IMG/VR virus record: IMGVR_UViG_3300047673_000048 | Location: 1-20,925 of that record | DNA length: 20,925 nucleotides | Strand: one strand, 5' to 3' | DNA from: a virus | In this document: positions 6,636-13,306 of the stretch, one piece after another | How positions within the stretch are numbered: the first letter of the stretch is position 1 | How the letters are laid out: the number at the start of each line of letters is the position of its first letter | The notes under the pieces: model-generated | What the model was told of the DNA's origin: nothing | What the model saw: only the letters and a program-made list of their open reading frames with translations | The model's database searches: none | Position numbers and translations under genes: made by a program

Positions 6636-7387
6636 TCCGGGTGCGCGCGGTCGAACGTCTCACGGGACAGCGGGCCGAGTGTCGCCCGGAAGTTGAGCGC
6701 CCATGCCGGAACCGGGCTAACCCACCCGTCATCCGCACGCACGTCCCGCAGCAACTCCGCCCAGTTGCACCCGTTCAGTTCCGCCGAAGTGACTTCGGTA
6801 CGGTCCCCTAGCAGGCTCCGCGCGGCCCCCTCAAAGTCTGCCGGGTCGTTCAGCGGCAGGGACTCCGCGTAAGTGCCCCCGGTGGTCTCGTTCGTGTTGC
6901 CGAGTAGGCCGTAAATGCGGCCCGTGGTGTCCGTCATGCTCTCTCCCTTTGCAGCTTCCCGCCGCTCTTCGTAGGTGACGCACGTCTTGCACGTGAGGGG
7001 CGCATCCGTGGCGCGGAACTTCGTAAGGTTCTGGTTCATCCCGCCACCACGGCACAGCGGGTACGGGTGCTCTTCCTGGCCCGGCATCATCGTGTGCACC
7101 TTGCCGCCGTTGTAGCTCACCACGTTGGCAACGGGCTCCGCCGGGGCTTCCTCGGTCTCCGCCGGGGCGGGCTCCGGGGTGGGCTCCGTGGTGCTGGTCT
7201 CCACTACGGCAATCGGCTTGATGCCGTTGGAACCCTTAGCGGCAGCAGCAGCGGAACCGTGGAAGGAACCAACGAATTCCGCACCCGCGCTGTTGCGGTA
7301 CACGGCAGCGTGCGTGTAGGTGCGCGCGGTCCCCCGGGTGTAAGTCTCGCCGTTCCACACCGCGTAGTAAGTGACCTTCGCCGCCAT
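6626..7387 (-). CDS. Unknown protein with zinc-type module and internal in-frame start
   Basis: This 253-aa product begins MAAKVTYYAVWNGETYTRG. Residues 1-60 are a small strand-rich domain, 62-88 a Thr/Pro/Glu linker, and 98-136 a module with H98, C112, C133 and C136 (H..C..CxxC) suggestive of zinc binding. At residue 151 an ATG (6937) is preceded by AAAGGGAGAGAGC, a strong ribosome binding site, so a 103-residue C-terminal protein (MTDTTGRIYGLLGNTNETTG onwards) is probably also made. I do not recognise either part. The gene sits behind a terminator (7463-7488) and a predicted promoter (7426-7455), and shares its leader style and first codons with the gene at 8846. Confidence 0.75.
   Translation of the reverse strand: MAAKVTYYAVWNGETYTRGTARTYTHAAVYRNSAGAEFVGSFHGSAAAAAKGSNGIKPIAVVETSTTEPTPEPAPAETEEAPAEPVANVVSYNGGKVHTMMPGQEEHPYPLCRGGGMNQNLTKFRATDAPLTCKTCVTYEERREAAKGESMTDTTGRIYGLLGNTNETTGGTYAESLPLNDPADFEGAARSLLGDRTEVTSAELNGCNWAELLRDVRADDGWVSPVPAWALNFRATLGPLSRETFDRAHPEWF
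6938..6953 (-). promoter_or_regulatory. Internal ribosome binding site for start at 6937
   Basis: GCAAAGGGAGAGAGC directly precedes the in-frame ATG at 6937 inside the 253-aa gene. It would permit separate translation of the last 103 residues. Confidence 0.55.
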
Positions 7388-7425
7388 GACCCCTGCCCTT
7401 CGTTGCCGTGTCCCTGCCGGTGCTA

Positions 7426-7455
7426 AATCTAGGGTGCGCGCGCCGCGCGGGTCAA
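7426..7455 (-). promoter_or_regulatory. Predicted sigma70-type promoter for the gene at 7387
   Basis: Minus strand TTGACC (7455-7450), 18-nt spacer, TAGATT (7431-7426), then 38 nt to the ATG. It lies directly downstream of a strong terminator, so transcription must restart here. Confidence 0.65.
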
Positions 7456-7462
7456 GCCAAGA

Positions 7463-7488
7463 AAGGCCCCGGATCTCTCCGGAGCCTT
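7463..7488 (-). terminator. Strong rho-independent terminator
   Basis: An 11-bp stem (AAGGCTCCGGA with TCCGGGGCCTT, one G-U pair) and GAGA loop, extended on the minus strand by TCTTGG. It separates the gene ending at 7533 from the gene starting at 7387. Confidence 0.82.
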
Positions 7489-7492
7489 CCCT

Positions 7493-7507
7493 AGTGTGTC
7501 GATTGCC
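7493..7507 (-). repeat. Asymmetric intergenic repeat, partial copy
   Basis: Minus strand GGCAATCGACACACT, the first 15 bases of the asymmetric repeat. It stands between palindrome copy 2 and the terminator, and its 3' half is replaced by the terminator stem. Confidence 0.55.
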
Positions 7508-7512
7508 CGCCG

Positions 7513-7534
7513 GACCTACTCAATTGAGTAGGTC
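7513..7534. repeat. 22-bp palindrome, copy 2
   Basis: Perfect copy. It overlaps the TGA stop of the upstream gene by two bases. Confidence 0.95.
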
Positions 7535-8846
7535 AGACAAGCTCAGCGAGGATGTCCTTTAGGACCCGCATCTGTGCCTCAAGGTCCGCCTTGACCTTCT
7601 CGGCCGTTTCGCTGTCCAGCTCAGCGAAGATACCCGGGCGGGCACCCTTGTTCGCGCGCTTGAGCTTCGCCACGTAGGCCCCCGCGTACTCCACCGGGTC
7701 CGTGATCTCTTCGGGCTCAGCGTCGCCCGCACCCTCGCCGGAACCCTCACCCTCGCCTTCGCTGTCACCCTCGCTGGGGCCAGCCTCAAGGGCACGTGCC
7801 GCACGGGCAGCCTTCTCCCGCGCCTTCTCGGCCGCAAGCTCAGTGCGACCCTTCCGGGGAAGCTCAATGCCCTTCTCCGCGTACAGGGCGTACACGGCTT
7901 CCGTGTAGGACTCTTCGGCCCCCTTCTCGTCCGCAACCTGAATGGTCGGGAACACGCTGCGGATCTCTTCCGGGGTCTGCACGGTCTCAAGGTCCCGCAG
8001 GAACTTGACCAGGACATCGGAACGGCGGTTCTGAGTGGCTTTCATGATGCTGGCGTGCATGGCCTGAGACTCGACGTCATCCGGGGCAAGCTCCGCCGCC
8101 ACGATGCCGTAAGTGTCCTTCGACGCGTCCTTAGCCGGGCGGGTCACCGCGTTGAGGTCCGGCAGCCCGGTCTTCGGGTCAGTGATGCGGAGACGCTGAG
8201 CGAGCTGGATTTCCCCCACGGAGCGGGCAAGGTCCACCATCTTGAGGCCCACCGCGATACCCTCGCGGATCTTCTTTGCGCCTTCGTCCACCAGCGCGGA
8301 GACACCCTCAATCTCGCGGTAGTCGGACGGGATGGCGACCTCAGCGGACTTCGGGGCCTCAACCTCGTTCGCCTTACGGAGCGCGTCCCTGGCGTCCTTC
8401 TTGGCCTTGATCGAGTTTTTACCGGCAAGCGCCGTGATCATGGTGTCAGTCTCGACGCTCAGGGCTTCGGCACCGTCCGTGTTGCCCTCTGCCCGCAGGG
8501 AAGCCACGCGCTCAGTGTTCGCGGCAATGGTCTCAAGCGCCGCCTTGCCTTCGTCAGTGTTGACGTCGTACTTGACCTCAGCGGTAGCGCTGTCGTTCTT
8601 CGCGCTGCTCTTCGCTGCCATGGTCTTCCCCTTGGTCTCGGTCTTCGTGGTGGACTTGCGGGACTCACTGTAGCAGCTAGGGCACATCTCCGCGCCCGTT
8701 TCGGAGGCAAACACGGCGTCAACCGTGAAGCGTTCGGCACCCTGGGAGAGAAGATCCGGAGAGCACAGCGTGTTGAACCCGTCCGGGAACGCGTGCCACT
8801 CCTCTTCGTCGCCCGCCGTGATGATCTCCCAAACCTTCGCGTCCAT
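7533..8846 (-). CDS. Unknown 437-aa protein with zinc-type module and acidic linker
   Basis: The ATG at 8846 is chosen because GAAGGGGCGGGACC lies directly before it; the frame extends to 8915 but that part overlaps the predicted promoter. The start is MDAKVWEIITAGDEEEWHAF. Residues 18-58 contain H18, C28, C55 and C58 (H..C..CxxC). A second in-frame ATG at 8621 (residue 76, MAAKSSAKND) has its own AAGGGGAAGACC site, so a 362-residue form is likely. The main body is helical and Lys/Glu/Ala-rich, with a DPKTGLPDLNAV segment, a basic helix (AAEKAREKAARAARALEA), an acidic Gly/Glu/Ser linker and a final helical domain ending LKDILAELV. I do not recognise it; a nucleic-acid-binding or scaffolding role would fit the charge pattern but is speculation. 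Confidence 0.8.
   Translation of the reverse strand: MDAKVWEIITAGDEEEWHAFPDGFNTLCSPDLLSQGAERFTVDAVFASETGAEMCPSCYSESRKSTTKTETKGKTMAAKSSAKNDSATAEVKYDVNTDEGKAALETIAANTERVASLRAEGNTDGAEALSVETDTMITALAGKNSIKAKKDARDALRKANEVEAPKSAEVAIPSDYREIEGVSALVDEGAKKIREGIAVGLKMVDLARSVGEIQLAQRLRITDPKTGLPDLNAVTRPAKDASKDTYGIVAAELAPDDVESQAMHASIMKATQNRRSDVLVKFLRDLETVQTPEEIRSVFPTIQVADEKGAEESYTEAVYALYAEKGIELPRKGRTELAAEKAREKAARAARALEAGPSEGDSEGEGEGSGEGAGDAEPEEITDPVEYAGAYVAKLKRANKGARPGIFAELDSETAEKVKADLEAQMRVLKDILAELV
8622..8636 (-). promoter_or_regulatory. Internal ribosome binding site for start at 8621
   Basis: ACCAAGGGGAAGACC directly precedes the in-frame ATG at 8621. It is as strong as the site of the upstream start at 8846, so two products are plausible. 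Confidence 0.62.
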
Positions 8847-8886
8847 GGTCCCGCCCCTTCGTCGCTGCCGTGTGCTTGCAGAACCG

Positions 8887-8915
8887 AACCTACGCACTTC
8901 GGTAGGTGCGCGCAA
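8887..8915 (-). promoter_or_regulatory. Predicted promoter overlapping a degenerate operator
   Basis: Minus strand TTGCGC (8915-8910), 17-nt spacer, TAGGTT (8892-8887), 40 nt before the ATG at 8846. The -10 hexamer and spacer are covered by the degenerate palindrome at 8888-8907. Confidence 0.6.
8888..8907. repeat. Degenerate copy of the 22-bp palindrome
   Basis: ACCTAC and GTAGGT arms with exactly the same 8-nt separation as the perfect copies, but a different centre (GCACTTCG). It is centred 32 bp from perfect copy 3, about three helical turns. Confidence 0.7.
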
Positions 8916-8918
8916 CCG

Positions 8919-8940
8919 GACCTACTCAATTGAGTAGGTC
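8919..8940. repeat. 22-bp palindrome, copy 3
   Basis: Perfect copy, immediately upstream of the -35 box at 8910-8915 and downstream of the terminator at 8955-8973. Confidence 0.95.
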
Positions 8941-8954
8941 GGGAACGACGAAAG

Positions 8955-8973
8955 CCCCCCACCCGGTGAGGGG
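8955..8973 (-). terminator. Terminator after dNMP kinase gene
   Basis: Minus strand CCCCTCAC, loop CGG, GTGGGGGG, followed by CTTTCGTCG; one G-T wobble in the stem. It lies 15 nt after the kinase stop. Confidence 0.68.
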
Positions 8974-8987
8974 TGAGGGGCAATGGT

Positions 8988-9569
8988 CTAGGGAAGCTCC
9001 GTGAGCATGTCCGCGCGTCTGTGCAGCTCAGCGAGGCTTGAGGCGTTGAGTAGGGCCACGTCTGGCACCCACCGGTCTAGGCCGCGCTCCGACTCATGCC
9101 GGTCCGCCGGTGTGTCCGTCGTCACAGAGTCCGGGCGGATGACGCGGACCATGCGGAACCCACGGGCCTTGAGCGCTTCGGCCTCATTGCGGTACCGGAC
9201 GTCAGTCACCACTACGGGCAGGTTCCACTTATCCGCGTTGTCCACCTTCGCCAGCAACAGGCGCACCCAATAGTCAGGGTCCACAGCGCGGATACTCTGC
9301 CCCATGCTTTGCAGGATGCGCCGCACTTCCGGGAATCGGTCCTTCGCCTTTTCCCATCCGCCGTGACCCTCAAGCACTTCCGACAGCCGGAGTCCGGGCA
9401 AGTCCCAATCGTCTTCGTCGGACGTGACGAAAGGGTTCAGCATCTCCGCCATAACCTTGAGCGGGTCGGCAAATGCAACGCGCGTGTAGCTGTGCTCAGT
9501 CACCAGCCGAAGCGCCACGGTGTCTTTGCCGCTACGCATCCGGCCCATTAGTGCAATGTGCTGGGGCAT
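8988..9569 (-). CDS. Deoxynucleoside monophosphate kinase
   Basis: This is a 193-aa P-loop kinase. Walker A is GRMRSGKDT near residues 9-17; FADPLKVMAEML near 34 is the substrate-region signature of phage dNMP kinases; VVVTDVRYRNEAEAL near 118-132 holds the Walker B-like aspartate; and a RHESERG segment near 157 fits the lid. It phosphorylates dNMPs to dNDPs to supply phage DNA synthesis, as in T4 gp1 and phiC31-type phages. The start is ATG 9569 after AGGGAGAGCGA. It follows the holin gene and one asymmetric repeat, and is closed by a terminator. Confidence 0.9.
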   Translation of the reverse strand: MPQHIALMGRMRSGKDTVALRLVTEHSYTRVAFADPLKVMAEMLNPFVTSDEDDWDLPGLRLSEVLEGHGGWEKAKDRFPEVRRILQSMGQSIRAVDPDYWVRLLLAKVDNADKWNLPVVVTDVRYRNEAEALKARGFRMVRVIRPDSVTTDTPADRHESERGLDRWVPDVALLNASSLAELHRRADMLTELP

Positions 9570-9596
9570 TCGCTCTCCCTACTCGCCCGGGGCTGT

Positions 9597-9622
9597 CATT
9601 TCGGGCTAGGGAGTCGATTGCC
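9597..9622 (-). repeat. Asymmetric intergenic repeat, copy 4
   Basis: Minus strand GGCAATCGACTCCCTAGCCC then GAAATG, beginning at the last base of the holin stop codon and lying upstream of the dNMP kinase gene. It marks the late/early boundary. Confidence 0.78.
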
Positions 9623-9825
9623 TACGGCTTGCGCTTCGCCACCGGCACCGCCTTAGCAATGTTCTTCGCCGCACGCTGGGCAGCCTCGCCAACGCCTAGC
9701 AGCGCGCCAGCGCCAGTGAGAACGGCGTCCACCGGGATACCCGGGCGGTAGTGCGCGCCGACCACCAGGGCCACGGACAGCACCGCGTATAGGCGCGTGG
9801 CGTGCGCCTTGATCCAAACCTTCAT
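9622..9825 (-). CDS. Holin-like small membrane protein
   Basis: This is a 67-aa protein from the ATG at 9825 (CACGGAGCG upstream). The frame is open for longer, but the extra N-terminal part is low-complexity translation of the endolysin end and intergenic DNA. It has a basic N-terminus, a hydrophobic segment RLYAVLSVALVVGAHY near 11-26, a second AVLTGAGALLGVGEAA near 34-49, and a lysine/arginine-rich tail. Two short membrane spans, a charged tail and position directly after the endolysin fit a holin that permeabilises the membrane. The class is inferred from context. Confidence 0.75.
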   Translation of the reverse strand: MKVWIKAHATRLYAVLSVALVVGAHYRPGIPVDAVLTGAGALLGVGEAAQRAAKNIAKAVPVAKRKP

Positions 9826-9914
9826 TGTCACGCTCCGTGAATTTTGAGCCCGAAGCCGGCACGGGGTGTATCCCCTAAAAACGGACACATCACCCGCGCC
9901 GACACCACGGACGG

Positions 9915-10760
9915 TTAGCGCGGAACCTTGAGCTTGTCCCACGTCGTCTTGCCGGGCGGCCACTGGGCAGCCTTGCCCTTGAACCCACACTTACGCTGCC
10001 AGGCTTCGTAACTCGCCACGTCGCCCGACCCGATCACGTCCGTGTTCGTGTGGGACTTGTACTTGTTACAGCCCACGGCCACTAGGCGCGCGTGCATTGC
10101 CTTGACAATGGGCGACCGGCGACCCTTGGAGAACCATGCGGAACCCGGGAACGGCTGATACGTGACCGGCTTCGGCTTGACCACAACCGGGGGCTTCGGC
10201 TTCGGAATCAGCGCGCTAGCCCACGACTTGAGCGCACCGGGCGACGCGAAGTTACCCACGTTGCGGTCAGTGCCACCCGCTGAGCTGTACTGGTGGAACA
10301 CCCATGCGTGCGTCACGTCCGGGTGTCCGGCGGGGCTATTGGGATCGGCTATCCATAGGCCATCGGCCGCGTAAGACTCCGTGTCCCGGGTGCGCCAAAA
10401 CGACTTGTTGCAGTACAGGACAACCCGGTACGTCGGAGCCTTCGCCTTAACGCGCTTGATCCACGCGTCTCGGTCAGCCTGAGTCGTCTTGGACTCTTCC
10501 CAGTCATACGCGATGACGTCGCCCGGCTTTAGCTGAGCGTGCGCTAGGAAGTAATCGGCCTGAGCCTCAGCGTTCCCGTGGTGCGCGAAGTGGTAATGCC
10601 CCACGACTAGCCCCGCAGCGCGACCGTGCGCCACCTGAGCCGCGTACTTCGGGTTTACGTAGCCGGTGTTCTCCGTCGCCTTGACGAAGACGAAGGACAG
10701 CCCCGCAGTGCTGTAGTTCGTCGCCTGATACGAAGCGACGTCGATTCCCTGAACGGTCAT
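9915..10760 (-). CDS. Endolysin, GH25 lysozyme with C-terminal cell-wall-binding domain
   Basis: This 281-aa protein starts at ATG 10760, behind GGGAGGAATC; a start four codons earlier would overlap that site. Residues 1-185 are a glycosyl hydrolase 25 domain: GIDVASYQ (D7), FVKATENTGY (E30), VIAYDWEES (D86, E88) and WVFHQYSS near 180. These enzymes cut the MurNAc-GlcNAc bond of peptidoglycan. A proline/lysine linker (PKPKPPVVVKPKP) near 191-205 leads to a C-terminal peptidoglycan-binding-type repeat (SPIVKAMHARLVAVG, GDVASYEAWQRKCG). It lies after the tail genes across a terminator hairpin and is followed by the holin. Confidence 0.93.
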   Translation of the reverse strand: MTVQGIDVASYQATNYSTAGLSFVFVKATENTGYVNPKYAAQVAHGRAAGLVVGHYHFAHHGNAEAQADYFLAHAQLKPGDVIAYDWEESKTTQADRDAWIKRVKAKAPTYRVVLYCNKSFWRTRDTESYAADGLWIADPNSPAGHPDVTHAWVFHQYSSAGGTDRNVGNFASPGALKSWASALIPKPKPPVVVKPKPVTYQPFPGSAWFSKGRRSPIVKAMHARLVAVGCNKYKSHTNTDVIGSGDVASYEAWQRKCGFKGKAAQWPPGKTTWDKLKVPR

Positions 10761-10778
10761 GATTCCTCCCATGGGAAA

Positions 10779-10803
10779 GCCCCGCCCGATAGGTGGGCGG
10801 GGC
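10779..10803 (-). terminator. Terminator between tail and lysis genes
   Basis: Perfect 9-bp stem GCCCCGCCC / GGGCGGGGC with a 7-nt loop, followed on the minus strand by TTTCCC. There is no room for a promoter before the endolysin, so read-through is needed or expected to be partial. Confidence 0.78.
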
Positions 10804-10813
10804 CGTATTGCTG

Positions 10814-12205
10814 TTAGTCAGTGGTCCAGTTCGTTCCGCCGCCAAAGCCGATCCAGTTGGACCCCAGGGCCACGCCGCTACCGATGATGAAATCACCAGT
10901 AGTGCGGACCTCGGCCCGGACAGTTCCCGTGTACGCCGGAGCGACAGCGCTAGTGGAGCACTGCGACTCGACGTAGCCACCGGACGGACCCGCCGGACGG
11001 AATCCCACGGGAATGAGCCCGGTAAGGGTCTCGGCCGCCGGGATGTTGCCAGCACTTCGCGTAATGCGGCCCTTGAGCTGAACAAAGGTGCCGGTCCGGC
11101 GAATGGCCAGAGCAGGGGCGTTCGTGCTGAACCACACATAGCCCGTGGGCATGGTGAGGGGAACCCACCCGGTGTCGTAAACCTGCCACGCGGACCCGTC
11201 CCAGCGCTCAAGGGTTCCGGGTATCGCGCCGTCCCGGTACTGGCCCGTGTACGCGCCGGAAACCGTGCTCGCAGCAGCAATGCCGGTCCCCAGGGCAACA
11301 GACTTGCCGTCGCCACGCATAGCCCATGCGGTCCCCGAAACGGAGTAGAGCTGAACACTGTTCGCGTCTACCGCCGGAGCACCCGTGTTCTTTAGCGCGA
11401 ACGCGCCCGCAACGGTGAGCTTGGACGAAGTAACCGGCCCCGTGGTGTTCACGGCTACGGCACCCGTCGCCCGGTCCATGTACATGCACGTGTACTTGAA
11501 CGCTCCCGCGTCATCTCGCGCGCTCAGCCGGAAGTTTGAACCTACGCCGCTTCCGGTCTCCGCCGCGTCGTCCACCTGAATTTGCCAGCGGTTCACCCCG
11601 GCGGTTTGCAGGTTGAACGACCGGTAACCGCCCGCAGCACCCGTGACCGCAATCCCGGTGTTCGTGGCAGGCATAGCCCCGACGTCGGAAGCGGCAAGCG
11701 TCACGCTGGCAGTCGTCTTGCCGTTGACCGACTGGATAACGCCCGGGTCACCCTTGAGCGTGGCAAGCCACTGAGCCTCAGTGCCAACGAAGCCGTTCGA
11801 CACGGCAATGTCGTACGCCGTAAGCCCCTCAACGGGGACGTAGTTCGGGGTAGACGGATCAGCCGGAGCGACGTCCGCTAGGTCAATGCTGCCCATGGCC
11901 GAAGTCAGTAGCAGCGCGTACGTGCGCGACCCGGTAACCCCGGTTAGGTTTTCCTTGACCGTGTAAGACCAGCCGTTAGGGTTCATGTCCGCGTAATCAG
12001 TCGCGGGGAGGATCACCTCAAAGCGGCCGTTGTAATCCAGCTTCGCCGATATGGGGCCAGCGACGAACAGGTCAGAGTTTGCGAACGTCAGCAACCCCGG
12101 ACCCGTAAACGTCACCGTGCCCGCCAGCGGAGTACCGTCCGGCGCAACGTACGTGCCGTGAACGTGAACGGTAGGGATCTCCGCCGGGAGCGCGTAAGTG
12201 GTCAT
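10814..12205 (-). CDS. Receptor-binding-type minor tail protein
   Basis: This 463-aa protein starts at ATG 12205 behind GGAGAGGG. Residues 1-115 form a strand-rich domain (VHVHGTYVAPDGTPLAGTVTF) like the N-terminal domains of siphovirus baseplate/upper tail proteins. Residues 127-155 (GLTAYDIAVSNGFVGTEAQW then LATLKGDPG) are the connector seen in many Gram-positive phage tail proteins. A Ser/Thr/Ala/Gly-rich fibre-like middle follows, then a beta-rich C-terminal head (GTLERWDGSAWQVYDTGW near 340 onward, with repeated aromatic and glycine residues to GFGGGTNWTTD). Adsorption to the host surface is the probable role. It is the last gene before the lysis cassette. Confidence 0.8.
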   Translation of the reverse strand: MTTYALPAEIPTVHVHGTYVAPDGTPLAGTVTFTGPGLLTFANSDLFVAGPISAKLDYNGRFEVILPATDYADMNPNGWSYTVKENLTGVTGSRTYALLLTSAMGSIDLADVAPADPSTPNYVPVEGLTAYDIAVSNGFVGTEAQWLATLKGDPGVIQSVNGKTTASVTLAASDVGAMPATNTGIAVTGAAGGYRSFNLQTAGVNRWQIQVDDAAETGSGVGSNFRLSARDDAGAFKYTCMYMDRATGAVAVNTTGPVTSSKLTVAGAFALKNTGAPAVDANSVQLYSVSGTAWAMRGDGKSVALGTGIAAASTVSGAYTGQYRDGAIPGTLERWDGSAWQVYDTGWVPLTMPTGYVWFSTNAPALAIRRTGTFVQLKGRITRSAGNIPAAETLTGLIPVGFRPAGPSGGYVESQCSTSAVAPAYTGTVRAEVRTTGDFIIGSGVALGSNWIGFGGGTNWTTD

Positions 12206-12220
12206 CGCTTGACCCTCTCC

Positions 12221-12242
12221 GACCTACTCAATTGAGTAGGTC
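12221..12242. repeat. 22-bp palindrome, copy 4
   Basis: Perfect copy between the stop of the 80-aa membrane protein and the ribosome binding site of the minor tail gene at 12205. Confidence 0.95.
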
Positions 12243-12244
12243 CG

Positions 12245-12487
12245 TTAGCGGGCAAGTAGTTCGTCAATCTTGGCCCGTAGCTTCTCGTTCTCTTCGCTGA
12301 GTCGCCGCACTTCGGCAGTGAGCGCGTGCAGCTCTTCGTCTAGCCGCTCAGCGCGCGACTTGTACGCTTCCGCCTCTTCGCGCCACGTCTCCCGCATACC
12401 GGTCTTCCACCGCTGTAGCGAGTAGGCAGCGAAGACCAGGACCGGAGCGGCACCCTCAGCGGCGGCAATTAGGTGGGCTAGGTTCAT
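12245..12487 (-). CDS. Small membrane protein with C-terminal coiled coil
   Basis: This is an 80-aa protein from ATG 12487. A hydrophobic segment near residues 14-24 (APVLVFAAYSLQRW) is followed by a long charged amphipathic helix (residues 32-80) with heptad leucines and EELHALTAEVRRLSEENEKL. This architecture resembles small phage membrane proteins that act as holin partners or spanin-like factors, but its position among the tail genes leaves that open. It may instead be a tail-associated or membrane-contact protein. It lies 10 nt after the preceding minor tail gene, in the same transcript. Confidence 0.7.
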   Translation of the reverse strand: MNLAHLIAAAEGAAPVLVFAAYSLQRWKTGMRETWREEAEAYKSRAERLDEELHALTAEVRRLSEENEKLRAKIDELLAR

Positions 12488-12496
12488 GGGGATTTC

Positions 12497-13306
12497 CTAG
12501 AAATAGGCTTCCGTGACGTCGCCCGCGCGACCCCAGGAAGACGAAGAGCCGTTCACGATTGCGAAACCGGCAGTAGTGGCGTCCGGGATTCGGTCCGCCG
12601 GGAGTCCAACGCAATATTCCATTGCGCTGATGGCGTATGAGCCGTTCAGCACGTTGTCTTGCAACTGAAACGGCGGAATGTTGACCCATCCGGCTTGCGG
12701 AGTCTGGTCATTCGTGGCCACGGTCCAATGCGCCGAGCCGTCCGCGTCCGCGAACAGTAGGCCGGGGTCCGCGTCCTTCTCGTTCTTCCAAAGCGCGCCG
12801 ACCTGAACAAGGTTCGACACGTACGGCTCAGGGCCAACCTTGTACCGGTGCTGTAGCTCAATCGTGTAAATGTTGGTGTCGTTGGCGTAGTCCCACCCGA
12901 AGGGGATTCCGTGAATCCAGCGGAGAAGGACCGTGCCGATTGAGCGCGTTGCGTTGCCGGAGAGGTTCAGCACGCTGGACGCGCTCACGCACTGCTTTTG
13001 TAGGCTGCCGTAATGCCGGAATGCCGCTAGCCGGATCTCCGCCTCACGCTTCCCGGTGTAGAGAAAGTCCGTGATGAACTTGCATTCCATCCGGTCGAAC
13101 GTGAGGCCCGTTGCGTCCGCGATGCTCACGGATGACCAGACGTTTCCGCCGACTAGCGGCCGGTCAATTGCCTGCCACTCCGCGCACGGGTAGCGGTCGA
13201 ACTTGCTTAGCGGTTCCGGCTTGCGCTCAATAGCGGTCAGCCGTCGCTTCATATCGTTTAGGTCAGCCACCAGCGAAGGCGGTAGCGCGTTAGCCTGAAT
13301 CGCCAT
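12497..13306 (-). CDS. Minor tail protein
   Basis: This 269-aa protein starts at ATG 13306, overlapping the end of the upstream tail gene by 17 nt. The N-terminus has a short helix (LPPSLVADLNDMKRRLTAIE) followed by a beta-rich, aromatic body (YPCAEWQAID, GIPFGWDYANDTNIYTIELQ, AHWTVATN) typical of baseplate accessory proteins in Gram-positive siphophages. I assign it by position between the hub-like protein and the receptor-binding protein, not by a diagnostic motif. Confidence 0.72.
   Translation of the reverse strand: MAIQANALPPSLVADLNDMKRRLTAIERKPEPLSKFDRYPCAEWQAIDRPLVGGNVWSSVSIADATGLTFDRMECKFITDFLYTGKREAEIRLAAFRHYGSLQKQCVSASSVLNLSGNATRSIGTVLLRWIHGIPFGWDYANDTNIYTIELQHRYKVGPEPYVSNLVQVGALWKNEKDADPGLLFADADGSAHWTVATNDQTPQAGWVNIPPFQLQDNVLNGSYAISAMEYCVGLPADRIPDATTAGFAIVNGSSSSWGRAGDVTEAYF

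Noticed and set aside
6478-6738. 86-aa arginine-rich minus-strand frame
   Set aside because: It overlaps the 253-aa gene and conflicts with the 55-aa cysteine-rich protein, which has a more believable composition and position.
8055-8933. 292-aa plus-strand open frame
   Set aside because: It is antisense to the 437-aa gene, which has strong ribosome binding sites and plausible composition; GC-rich DNA yields long antisense frames, and this one has no recognisable motif.
9622-9990. 122-aa version of the holin
   Set aside because: The added N-terminus is translated from the end of the endolysin and the intergenic gap; the start at 9825 gives a normal small holin.
10567-11358. 263-aa minus-strand open frame across the tail/endolysin boundary
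   Set aside because: It overlaps two well-supported genes and a terminator in another frame and is arginine/proline/serine-rich shadow sequence.
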